DNA of 29,966 nt, taken from DATJZH01 sp035499215. Its GTDB lineage: Bacteria > Actinomycetota > Actinomycetes > Streptosporangiales > Streptosporangiaceae. Under the pieces are notes generated by a model that saw only the letters and a program-made list of their open reading frames with translations, searched no databases and was not told the DNA's origin. The stretch spans positions 1 to 29,966 of the forward strand of contig DATJZH010000061.1 of the NCBI GenBank assembly GCA_035499215.1, written 5' to 3'. Position 1 is the first letter of the stretch. Every line of letters starts with the position of its first letter. The position numbers were made by a program, and so were the translations under genes. Positions 8,280 to 18,504 of the stretch are shown in pieces.

Positions 8280-8663
8280 TTATCCGGCCCACCGGGCGCG
8301 CCGCATGTCCACCCGGACCGCGCCGCCCCGAGCACTCTCGCGCAGCGGGGTGAGCTCGCTGCGGTAGCGCGCGAGTGCCGCCTGCTCGTGTCCGGGCAGC
8401 AGCGAGCCGTCCGCGCGGACGACCCGCCACCAGGACGCGCCGTCTCCCCACAGGGCCAGCACGCGGCCGACCTGCCGCGGGCCGCCAGTGCCCAGGTACT
8501 CGGCGATATCACCGTAGGACATCACCCGGCCGGCCGGGACCTGGTCAACGACGTCAAGTACCCGGCTAGCGAAGTCGCCGAGCGCGGCACAGCCGCCCCG
8601 GGCACAGCCGCCCCACTCACAGCCGCCCCGCTCACAGCCGCCCCGGTCGCTGGCGTCGCTCAC
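8280..8663 (-). CDS. Alkyltransferase-like protein (ATL; MGMT-fold DNA-lesion sensor)
   Basis: 127 aa with the C-terminal DNA-binding domain of O6-methylguanine methyltransferases: DFASRVLDVVDQVPAGRVMSYG, then PRQVGRVL carrying the base-flipping Arg. Where active enzymes have PCHRV this protein has SWWRV (77-81), so the alkyl-accepting Cys is a Trp. That is the hallmark of ATL proteins, which bind O6-alkylguanine and hand it to nucleotide excision repair rather than repairing it directly. The GTG start at 8663 overlaps the upstream protease stop as GTGA, supporting this start. Residues 7-25 are an unusual four-fold Arg/Trp-Gly-Gly-Cys repeat. The gene lies 42 nt upstream of adnA. Confidence 0.88.
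   Translation of the reverse strand: MSDASDRGGCERGGCEWGGCARGGCAALGDFASRVLDVVDQVPAGRVMSYGDIAEYLGTGGPRQVGRVLALWGDGASWWRVVRADGSLLPGHEQAALARYRSELTPLRESARGGAVRVDMRRARWAG
8588..8647 (-). repeat. Four tandem 15-bp units encoding a Gly-Gly-Cys repeat in the ATL N-terminus
   Basis: Plus-strand units begin CACAGCCGCCCC at 8588, 8603, 8618 and 8633, each 15 bp with variable last three bases. Read on the minus strand they encode GGC followed by two variable residues, four times, placing a Cys every five residues. The array is in frame and precedes the conserved domain. Confidence 0.9.
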
Positions 8664-10102
8664 TTGCAGGTCCCGGCCTCCTGGTCCCGGTCGGGCGCTG
8701 CCGCTGCATGACGGCCGGCCGGGGCTGCCTGCCAGGGGAAGCGGGGCAGCGCCGACGGCCGCACAGCGTCCAGCGGCCCCGTGGGGACGTCGTCTTGACC
8801 CGGATCATTGCCGGGCCGCTGGTCAGCGACCCAAGCGCCGTCCGCGAAGGCGGCCTGGCCGGGTCCGTCACCGGGCGGTGGCTCACGCCGGACGGTGACC
8901 AGCCGCCAGGTCGCGGCCAGCACCAGTGCCAGGCAGCCCGCGCCCAGCAGGATCAGCATGATCAGCATGCCCGGCCGGCGCCTGCTGATGGGCGCCGCAG
9001 GGACAGCGGCGGGACCGCCGCCGAAATAATGCGACGCGGTGATGCCGTGCTCGGCGCTGGCCGGCCGGGCCAGCGCGCCAGCAGCGGTCAGTGCCGCGCC
9101 CGCGTCCACCGTGCCGAAGCCCACCTGATCGTCGTAGCCGTCCCGGGGGCGGTTCTGCGTGGTGCTGATGATCGCGTTCGCGACCAGTGCCGGGGACAGC
9201 CGGGGATAGCGGGACTTGATCAGCGCAGCCACGCCCGCGGTGAGGGCGCAAGCCGGGCTGGTCCCGCTCACCAGCCAGTACGACCCGTCCCTGCCCTGCG
9301 CGGGCACATTGACGCCAGGGGCCGCGACCTGCACGGACAGGTTCGCGCTGGAAAACGAGGCCGGCAGCCCGGCCTCGGTCACCGCGCCGACGCCGAGCAC
9401 GCCCGGATAGTCAGCGGGAAAGGAGTACGGCGCATGGCCATCACCGTGGGCGTCGGCGGAATCACCGGAGTTGCCGGAGGACGCCACGACCACGACGCCG
9501 CGGTTCAGCGCGAGCTGCAGGGCCGAGCGGACAATGCGGCTGGCCATGTCGTAGCCGAGCGACATGCTGATGACGCCGGCCTGATGCGCCACCGCGTACC
9601 CGATGGCTGCCGCCAGCTCACGCTGGCCGCGGATCAGCGGCTCACGCTGGTACGCGGTGAAGCCAGGGTCTTTCCTGTCAGTGATGACGCGGATCGACAG
9701 CACGTGCGCCCGCGGCGCCGTCCCCAGGACCCCGCTGTCGACGCCATGGCCGTGCCCGGCGACCAGGGAGGCCATCCAGGTCCCGTGCACTCCCCAGTAA
9801 GGATTGCTCTCCGGGGTGCCGACCCTGGTGTAATCCGGGCCGGTGGTGACTGATCCCCGCAGGTCGGAGACGTCAGGATCAACCCCGCTGTCGATCACCG
9901 CGACGGTGACGCCCTGCCCCATCGTCACCTGCCAGGCGGCGGGCGCTGCGACGGCATTCAGGACCCACGCCTGGTCACTGCGTGCGAGGTCGGCGCGCGC
10001 CTGGCCGGTGACCGTGAGGACGGGGGCCAGCGTGAGGGCCAGGGTCAGCGTGCCGGCGATGGCCAGCCTCGCCCGCGCCCGCGGCGGGGCAGCCGTCAGC
10101 AT
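8660..10102 (-). CDS. Membrane-anchored subtilisin-like serine protease (S8 family, mycosin-like)
   Basis: 480 aa from an ATG at 10102. An N-terminal signal segment (about 10-36, ending near GQARA) is followed by the S8 domain with Asp71 in VIDSGVD, His106 in GVHGTW, oxyanion Asn211 in SSGNSGD and Ser282 in VSGTSPAC. A single membrane helix (about 379-397) and a basic stop-transfer (RRE) anchor the protein, leaving about 75 Pro/Gly-rich residues in the cytoplasm. This is the mycosin topology, but no ESX secretion genes are present. The start codon overlaps the upstream gene by 7 nt, and a longer in-frame extension to 10519 only shadows that gene. Its stop overlaps the ATL start. The substrate is unknown. 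Confidence 0.88.
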   Translation of the reverse strand: MLTAAPPRARARLAIAGTLTLALTLAPVLTVTGQARADLARSDQAWVLNAVAAPAAWQVTMGQGVTVAVIDSGVDPDVSDLRGSVTTGPDYTRVGTPESNPYWGVHGTWMASLVAGHGHGVDSGVLGTAPRAHVLSIRVITDRKDPGFTAYQREPLIRGQRELAAAIGYAVAHQAGVISMSLGYDMASRIVRSALQLALNRGVVVVASSGNSGDSADAHGDGHAPYSFPADYPGVLGVGAVTEAGLPASFSSANLSVQVAAPGVNVPAQGRDGSYWLVSGTSPACALTAGVAALIKSRYPRLSPALVANAIISTTQNRPRDGYDDQVGFGTVDAGAALTAAGALARPASAEHGITASHYFGGGPAAVPAAPISRRRPGMLIMLILLGAGCLALVLAATWRLVTVRREPPPGDGPGQAAFADGAWVADQRPGNDPGQDDVPTGPLDAVRPSALPRFPWQAAPAGRHAAAAPDRDQEAGTCK

Positions 10103-10941
10103 CCCGGTGCTCCCGGGCAGTGCGGCGCGCTGGGCAGGGCACCGAGGGGCGCGCCGATCGCGTCCGCCACTCCGCCAGCGAAGCCGGTCATCTCGGCAGT
10201 CGTGTAGCGGTCCGACGACACCCGGACCGTCGGCCGGCCGTCGGAGAAGCCTGCCGCCAGCATGATCAGGTACGGCCCGTCGCCGGCCGCCCGGGTGACC
10301 TGCCGCTGCCGGTCGTGAAACTCCGAGGAGAGCGTGCCGGGATAGGCGACTGGCCGGACGCCGGGCGAAAGGCCATCGGCCCGGCCCGCCGCAGGCAGGG
10401 CGGAAATATCGCCGGCCGCGGAAGTCGCCGCGGAATTGCTCGGCAGCTCGGCGACGCCGACAGTCACGAGCATGCTTCCGGTCGAGTCGAGGTACGTTGC
10501 CCGCAGCACGACCGTGCATCCGAAGCGGTCAAGCACACGTGCCGCAGCTCGATCAGCGGCCGTACGGCAGGCAGCCTCGGGGGCGATCCCCAGCCGCCGG
10601 GCCGTCAGGCCGAGCTCGCCGCCGGAGTTGAGTGTGGCGCCGGCCACCGTGTACGGGACCGCGGCGGGGAAGATCTGGCCGGCCCGGTCCGTTCGCCACC
10701 GCCGGGCGGTCTCCCAGGCCATGATCTGGCGCGCCTGGGCGGCCGTGAATCGGCGCGGCAGCACCTGGGTGATGATACCCGCGGCGGAGGCCGCCAGCCC
10801 GCTGAGGCCCAGCGCCAGCGCGGCCAGGACGAGGCCGCGGCGCCAGGCGCTCACCGCCGGGACAGCATGCCAGCAGGGTGCCGCCAGATCGGCGCGCGGC
10901 GGACCGTCATCACCGCCCGCGGGTCCCGGTTGCACGGCCAC
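10096..10941 (-). CDS. Conserved-looking membrane-anchored protein paired with the protease
   Basis: 281 aa, GTG start at 10941 (a second GTG lies two codons on). One membrane helix near residues 36-58 follows a basic RRG, so the rest should lie outside the cell. The motif ARQIMAWETARRWR (70-83) and then GQIFPA follow the helix; a central region RVLDRFGCTVVLRATYLDSTGSMLVTVGVAEL looks folded and structured. Two more Cys close the C-terminus. I know of no assigned function; the pattern resembles uncharacterised actinobacterial proteins. Its end overlaps the subtilisin start by 7 nt, so the two are almost certainly co-translated and could act together, for instance as a protease and its partner or substrate. 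Confidence 0.75.
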   Translation of the reverse strand: MAVQPGPAGGDDGPPRADLAAPCWHAVPAVSAWRRGLVLAALALGLSGLAASAAGIITQVLPRRFTAAQARQIMAWETARRWRTDRAGQIFPAAVPYTVAGATLNSGGELGLTARRLGIAPEAACRTAADRAAARVLDRFGCTVVLRATYLDSTGSMLVTVGVAELPSNSAATSAAGDISALPAAGRADGLSPGVRPVAYPGTLSSEFHDRQRQVTRAAGDGPYLIMLAAGFSDGRPTVRVSSDRYTTAEMTGFAGGVADAIGAPLGALPSAPHCPGAPGC

Positions 10942-11014
10942 ACCGGAATGTTACGGCCTGCTCGGACGTCAACGCGCCGGCCGGCGCCGGGCTCTGGGCT
11001 TCCGGCGGCCTGGC

Positions 11015-12193
11015 TCAGTACTCGGGCAGCGTGGGATCCACCTGGCTGACCCAGGCCAGCACCCCGCCGCCGACATGGACCGCGTCGGCGAAGCCCGCGT
11101 TCTTGACCAGGGCGAGGCATTCGGCGCTTCGTACACCGCTCTTGCAGTGCAGCACGATCCGCCGGTCCTGCGGCAGCCGGGAAAGCGCGGCACCGGTGAC
11201 GAACTGGTCTTTGGGAATGAGCACAGCGCCGGGGATCGACACGATCTCATACTCGTTCGGCTCCCGGACATCGACCAGGAAGATGCCGTCGTCGGCGTCG
11301 AGCATCGCCTTCAGCTGGGTGGCCGTGATCGTGGATCCCGATGCTGCCTGCTGCGCGTCCGCCGACACCGTGCCGCAGAAGGAGTCGTAGTCGATCAGCT
11401 CGATGATCGTCGGGTTCTTCCCGCAGATCGGGCACTCAGGGTCTTTCCTGACCCGCACGGTGCGGTAGCTCATCTCCAGCGCGTCATAGATCATCAGGCG
11501 TCCGGCGATCGGCTCGCCCGTGCCGGTGATCACTTTGATGGCCTCGGTCACCTGGATGGAGCCGATCGAGGCGCACAGCACGCCAAGCACCCCGCCTTCC
11601 GCGCAGGACGGGACCATGCCAGGCGGCGGCGGCTCGGGGTACAGGCAGCGGTAGCAGGGGCCGTGCTCGGCCCAGAACACGCTCGCCTGCCCGTCGAACC
11701 GGTAGATGGAGCCCCAGACGTAGGGCTTGCCAAGCAGCACGCACGCGTCGTTCACCAGGTACCGGGTAGCGAAGTTGTCGGTGCCATCGACGATGAGATC
11801 ATATTGCGCAAAAATCTCCAGTGCGTTGTCGGAGTCCAGATGCTCCACGTGCGGCACCACAGTGACATAGGGATTGACCTCGGCGATCGCGTCGCGGGCC
11901 GACTCGGCCTTGGGGCGGCCGATATCGGACTGGCCGTGGATGATCTGCCGCTGCAGATTGGACTCCTCCACGACGTCGAAATCGATCACGCCCAGCGTGC
12001 CCACCCCGGCGGCGGCAAGGTACAGCAGCGACGGCGACCCGAGGCCGCCAGCGCCCACGCACAGCACTCTGGCGTTCTTCAGCCGCTTCTGCCCGGTCAT
12101 CCCGATCTCCGGGATGATCAGGTGGCGTGAGTAGCGCTTGACCTCGTCGGCACTCAGCTCTGCGGCCGGCTCGACTAGCGGTGGCAATGACAA
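11015..12193 (-). CDS. moeZ: MoeZ: adenylyltransferase/sulfurtransferase (ThiF/MoeB domain plus rhodanese)
   Basis: 392 aa. The E1-like domain has the nucleotide loop GAGGLGSP (47-54), DFD (71-73), LQRQ (80-83) and two zinc CxxC pairs (CYRC 180-183, CPIC 254-257). The C-terminal rhodanese domain carries the active loop CKSGVRS with Cys350. MoeZ adenylates sulfur-carrier proteins (MoaD and CysO in mycobacteria) and transfers sulfur for molybdopterin, cysteine and thio-compound synthesis in the cytoplasm. The TTG start at 12193 is chosen because GGGAG lies 6 nt upstream and the protein then begins SLPPLVEPAAEL as in relatives; the length matches what I recall of the mycobacterial enzyme. It is the first gene of the leftward unit, 73 nt before the membrane-protein gene. 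Confidence 0.93.
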   Translation of the reverse strand: MSLPPLVEPAAELSADEVKRYSRHLIIPEIGMTGQKRLKNARVLCVGAGGLGSPSLLYLAAAGVGTLGVIDFDVVEESNLQRQIIHGQSDIGRPKAESARDAIAEVNPYVTVVPHVEHLDSDNALEIFAQYDLIVDGTDNFATRYLVNDACVLLGKPYVWGSIYRFDGQASVFWAEHGPCYRCLYPEPPPPGMVPSCAEGGVLGVLCASIGSIQVTEAIKVITGTGEPIAGRLMIYDALEMSYRTVRVRKDPECPICGKNPTIIELIDYDSFCGTVSADAQQAASGSTITATQLKAMLDADDGIFLVDVREPNEYEIVSIPGAVLIPKDQFVTGAALSRLPQDRRIVLHCKSGVRSAECLALVKNAGFADAVHVGGGVLAWVSQVDPTLPEY

Positions 12194-12199
12194 CGTGAA

Positions 12200-12204
12200 C
12201 TCCC
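12200..12204 (-). promoter_or_regulatory. Ribosome binding site deciding the TTG start of moeZ
   Basis: The minus strand reads GGGAG here, followed by six bases and then TTG at 12193. No ATG or GTG in frame nearby gives the family N-terminus. Confidence 0.6.
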
Positions 12205-12428
12205 GGGATTGGTCGATATGCGTGCCCACTGGCAGTGAACCAGCCGCGCCGGCGATGCATTCCGCACGGCGGTACTCGCTGCGGCCCGCGAAGAATGTCA
12301 CCGGCGCCCGGTACAACTCTGCCATGCCGGAGAAACCGCCGCCCCGATCAGGCGGGACAGCCAAGCAGGGTGGCACAGATGGTGGCCCGGATGGTCGCGC
12401 CGACAGCGAGCAGCGGCCAGCCGGCGAC

Positions 12429-13178
12429 ATGGTGCTGCCGGCGGTCCCCCCTGTCACGCGCGCGCCCGGCATCCGCCGTCCGCTGCCCGATGCGGTGGCG
12501 GTTCGGCGTCTGATCGTGCCGGAGTCCGCGCCGCCGTTTGACGATGAGCCGGCCGTAGCCGGGCGCGCGCCCGGCGGGGCAGCCGAGATCCGCGCTGCTG
12601 AGGGCCGATCCGGCGGCGTCTGCGCCGCGGCGGTTTCGCGATCCCGGGCTGGCCCGCCGGGTGCGGCGCGTGGTCAGGGCGGTGCGGGCGGCCGGGGCGG
12701 GACAGGCGCCAGTGCGGGCTGCCAGGGCGGGACAGGCGCCAGTGCGGCGGGCCAGGCCGGTGCAGCCGGCCAGGGCGGGACAGGCGCCAGTGCGGCCGGC
12801 CAGGCCGCGACGGGAAGCTGTGCCGGGGACAGCTGGCCCAGCCAGTTCGCTCAGGTGCTGGCCGAGACGCTGGCAGGCGCGCGGCCGCAGCGCCAGATCA
12901 CGCCGTGGACCACCGAGAACGCCCGGCGGCGCATCAGGCAGCTCGGCCCGCTGCTTGCCGCGGGCCAGCAGCCGCGGCTGCACCGGGTAATCGCCTCCAG
13001 TCCGGCTGCTGACGTCGTAGAGATGACGGTCATCGTCCGGTTCGGGCCAAGGGTGCGGTTCCTGGCACTGCGGCTGGAGCGCAGCGGCCCGCGCCAGCGC
13101 GACCCGCTGCACCCGGACCGGCACCAGCCGCGGGCAGGACCGTCGCGATGGCTCTGCACGGTGCTCGAGGCGGCCTGA
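12429..13178 (+). CDS. Rv3235-family protein (DUF6459-like), function unknown
   Basis: About 249 aa from the ATG at 12429; an earlier in-frame ATG at 12324 would add 35 low-complexity residues and cannot be excluded, as neither has a clear ribosome site. The N-terminal part holds a short SAPPFDDE motif, followed by a Gly/Ala/Gln-rich linker built from tandem repeats. The last 110 residues form the conserved module: FAQVLAETLAGARPQRQITPWT, then RRIRQLGPLL, VVEMTVIVRFGPRVRFLALRLE and finally WLCTVLEAA. Proteins of this family occur near secA in actinobacteria and have no assigned function; the fold may be NTF2-like (inference). It diverges from moeZ and converges on secA, the stops lying 36 nt apart. 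Confidence 0.78.
   Translation: MVLPAVPPVTRAPGIRRPLPDAVAVRRLIVPESAPPFDDEPAVAGRAPGGAAEIRAAEGRSGGVCAAAVSRSRAGPPGAARGQGGAGGRGGTGASAGCQGGTGASAAGQAGAAGQGGTGASAAGQAATGSCAGDSWPSQFAQVLAETLAGARPQRQITPWTTENARRRIRQLGPLLAAGQQPRLHRVIASSPAADVVEMTVIVRFGPRVRFLALRLERSGPRQRDPLHPDRHQPRAGPSRWLCTVLEAA
12695..12795 (+). repeat. Three 23-bp direct repeats inside the Rv3235-family gene
   Basis: Copies start GGGCGGGACAGGCGCC at 12695, 12725 and 12773, each identical over 23 bp. Spacing between starts is 30 and 48 bp, both multiples of three, so the frame is kept. They encode GGTGASA blocks in the linker. Confidence 0.85.
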
Positions 13179-13214
13179 CACAATCGGCCCGACAGGGGCT
13201 TCGGGCGGCCGGTT

Positions 13215-16097
<2,883 letters not shown>

Positions 16098-16141
16098 TTC
16101 TGCTAACGCTCCTCGCGGGATCGTCTGGCTAACTGGCCGGG

Positions 16142-16190
16142 CCCGGCCTGCTCCTGCCCGCGGCGCAGCGCCGCGGAGAGCAGGCCCGGG
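16142..16190. promoter_or_regulatory. Strong two-tier inverted repeat in the secA upstream leader
   Basis: Inner stem CCGCGGCG (16158-16165) pairs with CGCCGCGG (16169-16176) around a 3-nt loop. Outer stem CCTGCTC (16147-16153) pairs with GAGCAGG (16178-16184). A further CCCGG/CCCGGG extension needs one bulged base. It lies 45-93 nt upstream of the secA GTG. No T-run follows on either strand, so a classical intrinsic terminator is unlikely. A leader structure or a boundary between divergent transcripts is more plausible. Confidence 0.55.
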
Positions 16191-16362
16191 TGTGCGGCGG
16201 ACCGGCTACCACACATGCTCACAGTCATGGTAGGCGAGATGGGGAGCTAATCCGAGCCGCGTGCCCGGGGCGCAGGCCCGGGGGCGGCTGCTGAGCCTTT
16301 CCGGGTCCCGGCCACAATGTCAGATAGGGTCTGGTCTGATACCTGCGACGAGAGGAGCGCGC

Positions 16363-16725
16363 ATGCCGAACCAGTCCGAGCCGGGCGCCAGCGCCGCGCA
16401 GGAGCCGGCACGGTACGGCGTGACGCGGGCCGCCGAGGGCGGCGCGCCCCTGCACGGGCCGCCTGCCACCGGCGCGGCCGCGCAGGAGCCGGGCGTGCTC
16501 GCTGATCTGGCCGTAGCCGGCGGCCCGGATCCGCAGGCTCTTCCCACCTTTCACGGCCGGCCGGTCTCCTGGATCGCGGTCTCGATCGTCGCGGTCGGCT
16601 TCCTGGTGGGCGGCCTGGCTCTGGTCTTCGGGCCGACGTGGTGGGTGTTCTGGGTGGGCGTCGGCCTGGCCGTGCTCGGCGGCCTCCTAGCCATGTCCAC
16701 CGACATCTTCGAGGACTGGTACTAG
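16363..16725 (+). CDS. HGxxPAAW-type small membrane protein (DUF6704-like)
   Basis: 120 aa. A hydrophilic, Ala/Pro-rich 60-residue head leads to the signature HGRPVSW (64-70), immediately followed by two membrane helices (about 70-89 and 93-111) separated by a short FGPTWW turn, and a conserved-looking acidic end DIFEDWY. This matches the HGxxPAAW actinobacterial family of unknown function. The ATG at 16363 is preceded by GAGAGGAG at a good distance, which decides the start over longer in-frame options from 16261. It diverges from secA and converges with the response regulator. A TAGGGT sequence just upstream resembles an actinobacterial -10, without a clear -35. Confidence 0.8.
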   Translation: MPNQSEPGASAAQEPARYGVTRAAEGGAPLHGPPATGAAAQEPGVLADLAVAGGPDPQALPTFHGRPVSWIAVSIVAVGFLVGGLALVFGPTWWVFWVGVGLAVLGGLLAMSTDIFEDWY

Positions 16726-16808
16726 GACCACCCGCCGCACCTCGAGCAGCGGCCGCGGTCCGCGCTCGCGGCAGCCGGAAGCTGACCGGCAGCGATCGCG
16801 CCGGAGCG

Positions 16809-17534
16809 CTAGCCGAACTCGATCAGCTTCTCCCGGACAGCGACCATGACGGCCTCCATCCGCGAGTGGATCTGCAGCTTCTCGAGAATATTGCGCACGT
16901 GGTTCTTCACCGTGTTCTCGGATATGACCAGTTCCCTGGCGATATCGCGGTTGTTCATCCCGCGGGCGACGAGCTTGAGCACCTGCATTTCCCTGTCGGT
17001 CAGCCGGGGCGCCGGGACCGGCTGTGCCCGCTCCTGTTCCTCCTCGTCCCGGCGGGCCAGGCCGGCGAACTCAGTGAGCAGCTTCCCCGCCATCGACGGG
17101 TTGATCAGCGACTGGCCGCCGTGCACGGCCCGCACAGTGTCGGCCACCTCGTCCAGCGGGAGGTCCTTGAGCAGGTACCCACTGGCCCCCGCGCGGATGG
17201 CCTCGAAGAGGTCTTCCTCCTCGTCGCTGATCGTGAGCATGACTATCTTGGCGCTGGGCGCCACTTCCTTCATGGCCCGGCAGGCCTCGATGCCGCTGCT
17301 GCGCGGCATCCGGATATCCATCAGGACGATGTCGGGCACGGCCTCGCCGGCCTTCTCCACCGCCTCGGCGCCATCACTGGCCTGACCCACCAGCTCGATG
17401 TCCGGTTCGGCGGCCAGCACCATCTCCAGGCCCCGGCGAAACAGCGCGTGATCATCGACGATCAGGGTCCGGATGGGTTCCGGACGGCTCTGGCCATCCG
17501 GTCCCTCATCGCCGGCCCCGGCGCTGCCGTCCAT
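16809..17534 (-). CDS. Orphan NarL/FixJ-type response regulator
   Basis: 241 aa: receiver domain about 21-140 and LuxR-type helix-turn-helix about 177-236. The acidic pocket is Asp27/Asp28 (LIVDDHALFRRG), the phospho-acceptor Asp73 (VLMDIRMP), Thr101 and Lys123 (LLKDLP). The DNA-binding end reads LTDREMQVLKLVARGMNNRDIARELVISENTVKNH in order. A 20-residue acidic and Gly-rich N-terminal extension precedes the receiver. The ATG has GGAGG about 4 nt upstream. No histidine kinase is adjacent, so its partner is elsewhere or it is controlled otherwise. Regulators of this kind sit between secA and hpf in Streptomyces as I recall, suggesting a conserved but undefined role. Confidence 0.92.
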   Translation of the reverse strand: MDGSAGAGDEGPDGQSRPEPIRTLIVDDHALFRRGLEMVLAAEPDIELVGQASDGAEAVEKAGEAVPDIVLMDIRMPRSSGIEACRAMKEVAPSAKIVMLTISDEEEDLFEAIRAGASGYLLKDLPLDEVADTVRAVHGGQSLINPSMAGKLLTEFAGLARRDEEEQERAQPVPAPRLTDREMQVLKLVARGMNNRDIARELVISENTVKNHVRNILEKLQIHSRMEAVMVAVREKLIEFG

Positions 17535-17586
17535 GGCACCTCCGCCCTTGATCTCCTGTACCGGCCAGCCGACGCTGCGTGATCAA

Positions 17587-17615
17587 AATCTGGCCGGCTG
17601 GCGCCCGGCTTGCAA
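17587..17615 (-). promoter_or_regulatory. Candidate vegetative promoter for the response regulator
   Basis: On the minus strand TTGCAA (17610-17615) and CAGATT (17587-17592) are separated by exactly 17 nt. The start codon lies about 50 nt downstream. The -10 match is only partial, so this is tentative. Confidence 0.3.
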
Positions 17616-17715
17616 GAGCCGACCCCGCGGGGCCGCCCGTTCTGCTCATGGGCTGTATCCGGCTGGCGGGGCACCGGCTGACGGCGGCAGCGGCGCCCGG
17701 AGAAGGCCGGATGAG

Positions 17716-18504
17716 CTAGCCGCCGGGCAGCCGCGCGGCATCGGAGGACTGCCTGCTGGCCTTCCCGTTCTGCTGGGCGGGCGCAGCCGCCTCCGGGCTG
17801 TCCCCCGCCACGGGGGCAGCCGGATCCTCGACGAGGCGGATCACCCCGTACTGGTAACCGCGACGCCGGTAGACGACGCTCGGCAGGCTGCCGCTGGCGT
17901 CACGGAACAGGAAGAAGTCGTGGCCGACCAGTTCCATCTCGAAAAGGGCCTCGTCGATGGACATAGGCCTGGCGGCGTGGAATTTCTCCCGCACCACCAG
18001 CGGGCCGTCGCCCTCCATCTCGATCGGGACGACATCGTCCGGCTCGCTGGCGGCCGCTGTATCGTCGCCGCTTCGGGGCCGTGGCGCCTGTGCGGCGGCT
18101 GCCTCCCGCGCGCCGCCGGCCGGACGCTGATCGGCTGCCAGAGCCGCGCTCCCGCCAGCCTCGGGCAGGTCGATGAGCCGGATTGCGGCACGGCCGCCGT
18201 GCCGTGCCTTGCGCCGGTCACTTGCGCGCCGCAGCCGCGACTCCAGCTTGGCGAAGGCGAGGTCGAACGCCGCGAAACGGTCCTCGGCCGCCGCCTCAGC
18301 CCGAACCGACGGCCCGCGGCAGGTGATTGTCAGCTCAACGCACTCCTTGCGCCCGGACTGGCGCGGATTACGCTCGGTAGACACCTCGACGTCGATCCTG
18401 ATCGCCTTCTGGTCCAGTTTCTCGATCTTGGTGAGCTTGGCTGTCGCGTGCTTGCGGAAACGATCCAGCACGTCCGTGTGCCGGCCTTTGAAGATGATGT
18501 CCAC
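17716..18504 (-). CDS. hpf: Long-form ribosome hibernation promoting factor (HPF/RaiA)
   Basis: 262 aa. The N-terminal S30AE domain (about 1-105) begins MDIIFKGRHTDV and ends in the basic RRRASDRRKARHGG helix that contacts 16S rRNA. After a 60-residue Ala-rich linker comes the long-form dimerisation domain (about 168-226: VVREKFHAARPMSIDEALFEMELVGHDFFLF through GVIRLVE). Long HPFs dimerise 70S ribosomes into inactive 100S particles in stationary phase. The GTG start at 18504 has a G-rich site (GGGGG) about 9 nt upstream. A Pro/Ala/Gln tail closes the protein. It is separated from the downstream response regulator by 181 nt, so separate promoters are likely. Confidence 0.93.
   Translation of the reverse strand: MDIIFKGRHTDVLDRFRKHATAKLTKIEKLDQKAIRIDVEVSTERNPRQSGRKECVELTITCRGPSVRAEAAAEDRFAAFDLAFAKLESRLRRASDRRKARHGGRAAIRLIDLPEAGGSAALAADQRPAGGAREAAAAQAPRPRSGDDTAAASEPDDVVPIEMEGDGPLVVREKFHAARPMSIDEALFEMELVGHDFFLFRDASGSLPSVVYRRRGYQYGVIRLVEDPAAPVAGDSPEAAAPAQQNGKASRQSSDAARLPGG

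Noticed and set aside
8588..8647. CRISPR-like repeat array
   Set aside because: The 15-bp units are directly adjacent without unique spacers and encode a protein repeat; no cas genes are present.
8280..8663. Active O6-methylguanine-DNA methyltransferase
   Set aside because: The alkyl-accepting Cys of PCHRV is replaced by Trp (SWWRV), so direct transfer cannot occur.
10103..10519. N-terminal extension of the subtilisin frame
   Set aside because: These 139 codons are Arg-rich and overlap the upstream membrane-protein gene; the ATG at 10102 begins a proper signal peptide.
8660..10941. Type VII (ESX) secretion locus
   Set aside because: Only a mycosin-like protease is seen; no FtsK-type EccC, EccB, EccD or WXG100 genes are in the window.
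10974..10987. Perfect palindrome GCGCCGGCCGGCGC between moeZ and the next gene as a terminator
   Set aside because: There is no T-run on the transcribed side and almost no loop; such palindromes arise easily in sequence this rich in G and C.
10436..12130. Plus-strand open frame of about 564 codons opposite moeZ and the anchored protein gene
   Set aside because: Antisense shadow of two supported genes, no domain recognised.
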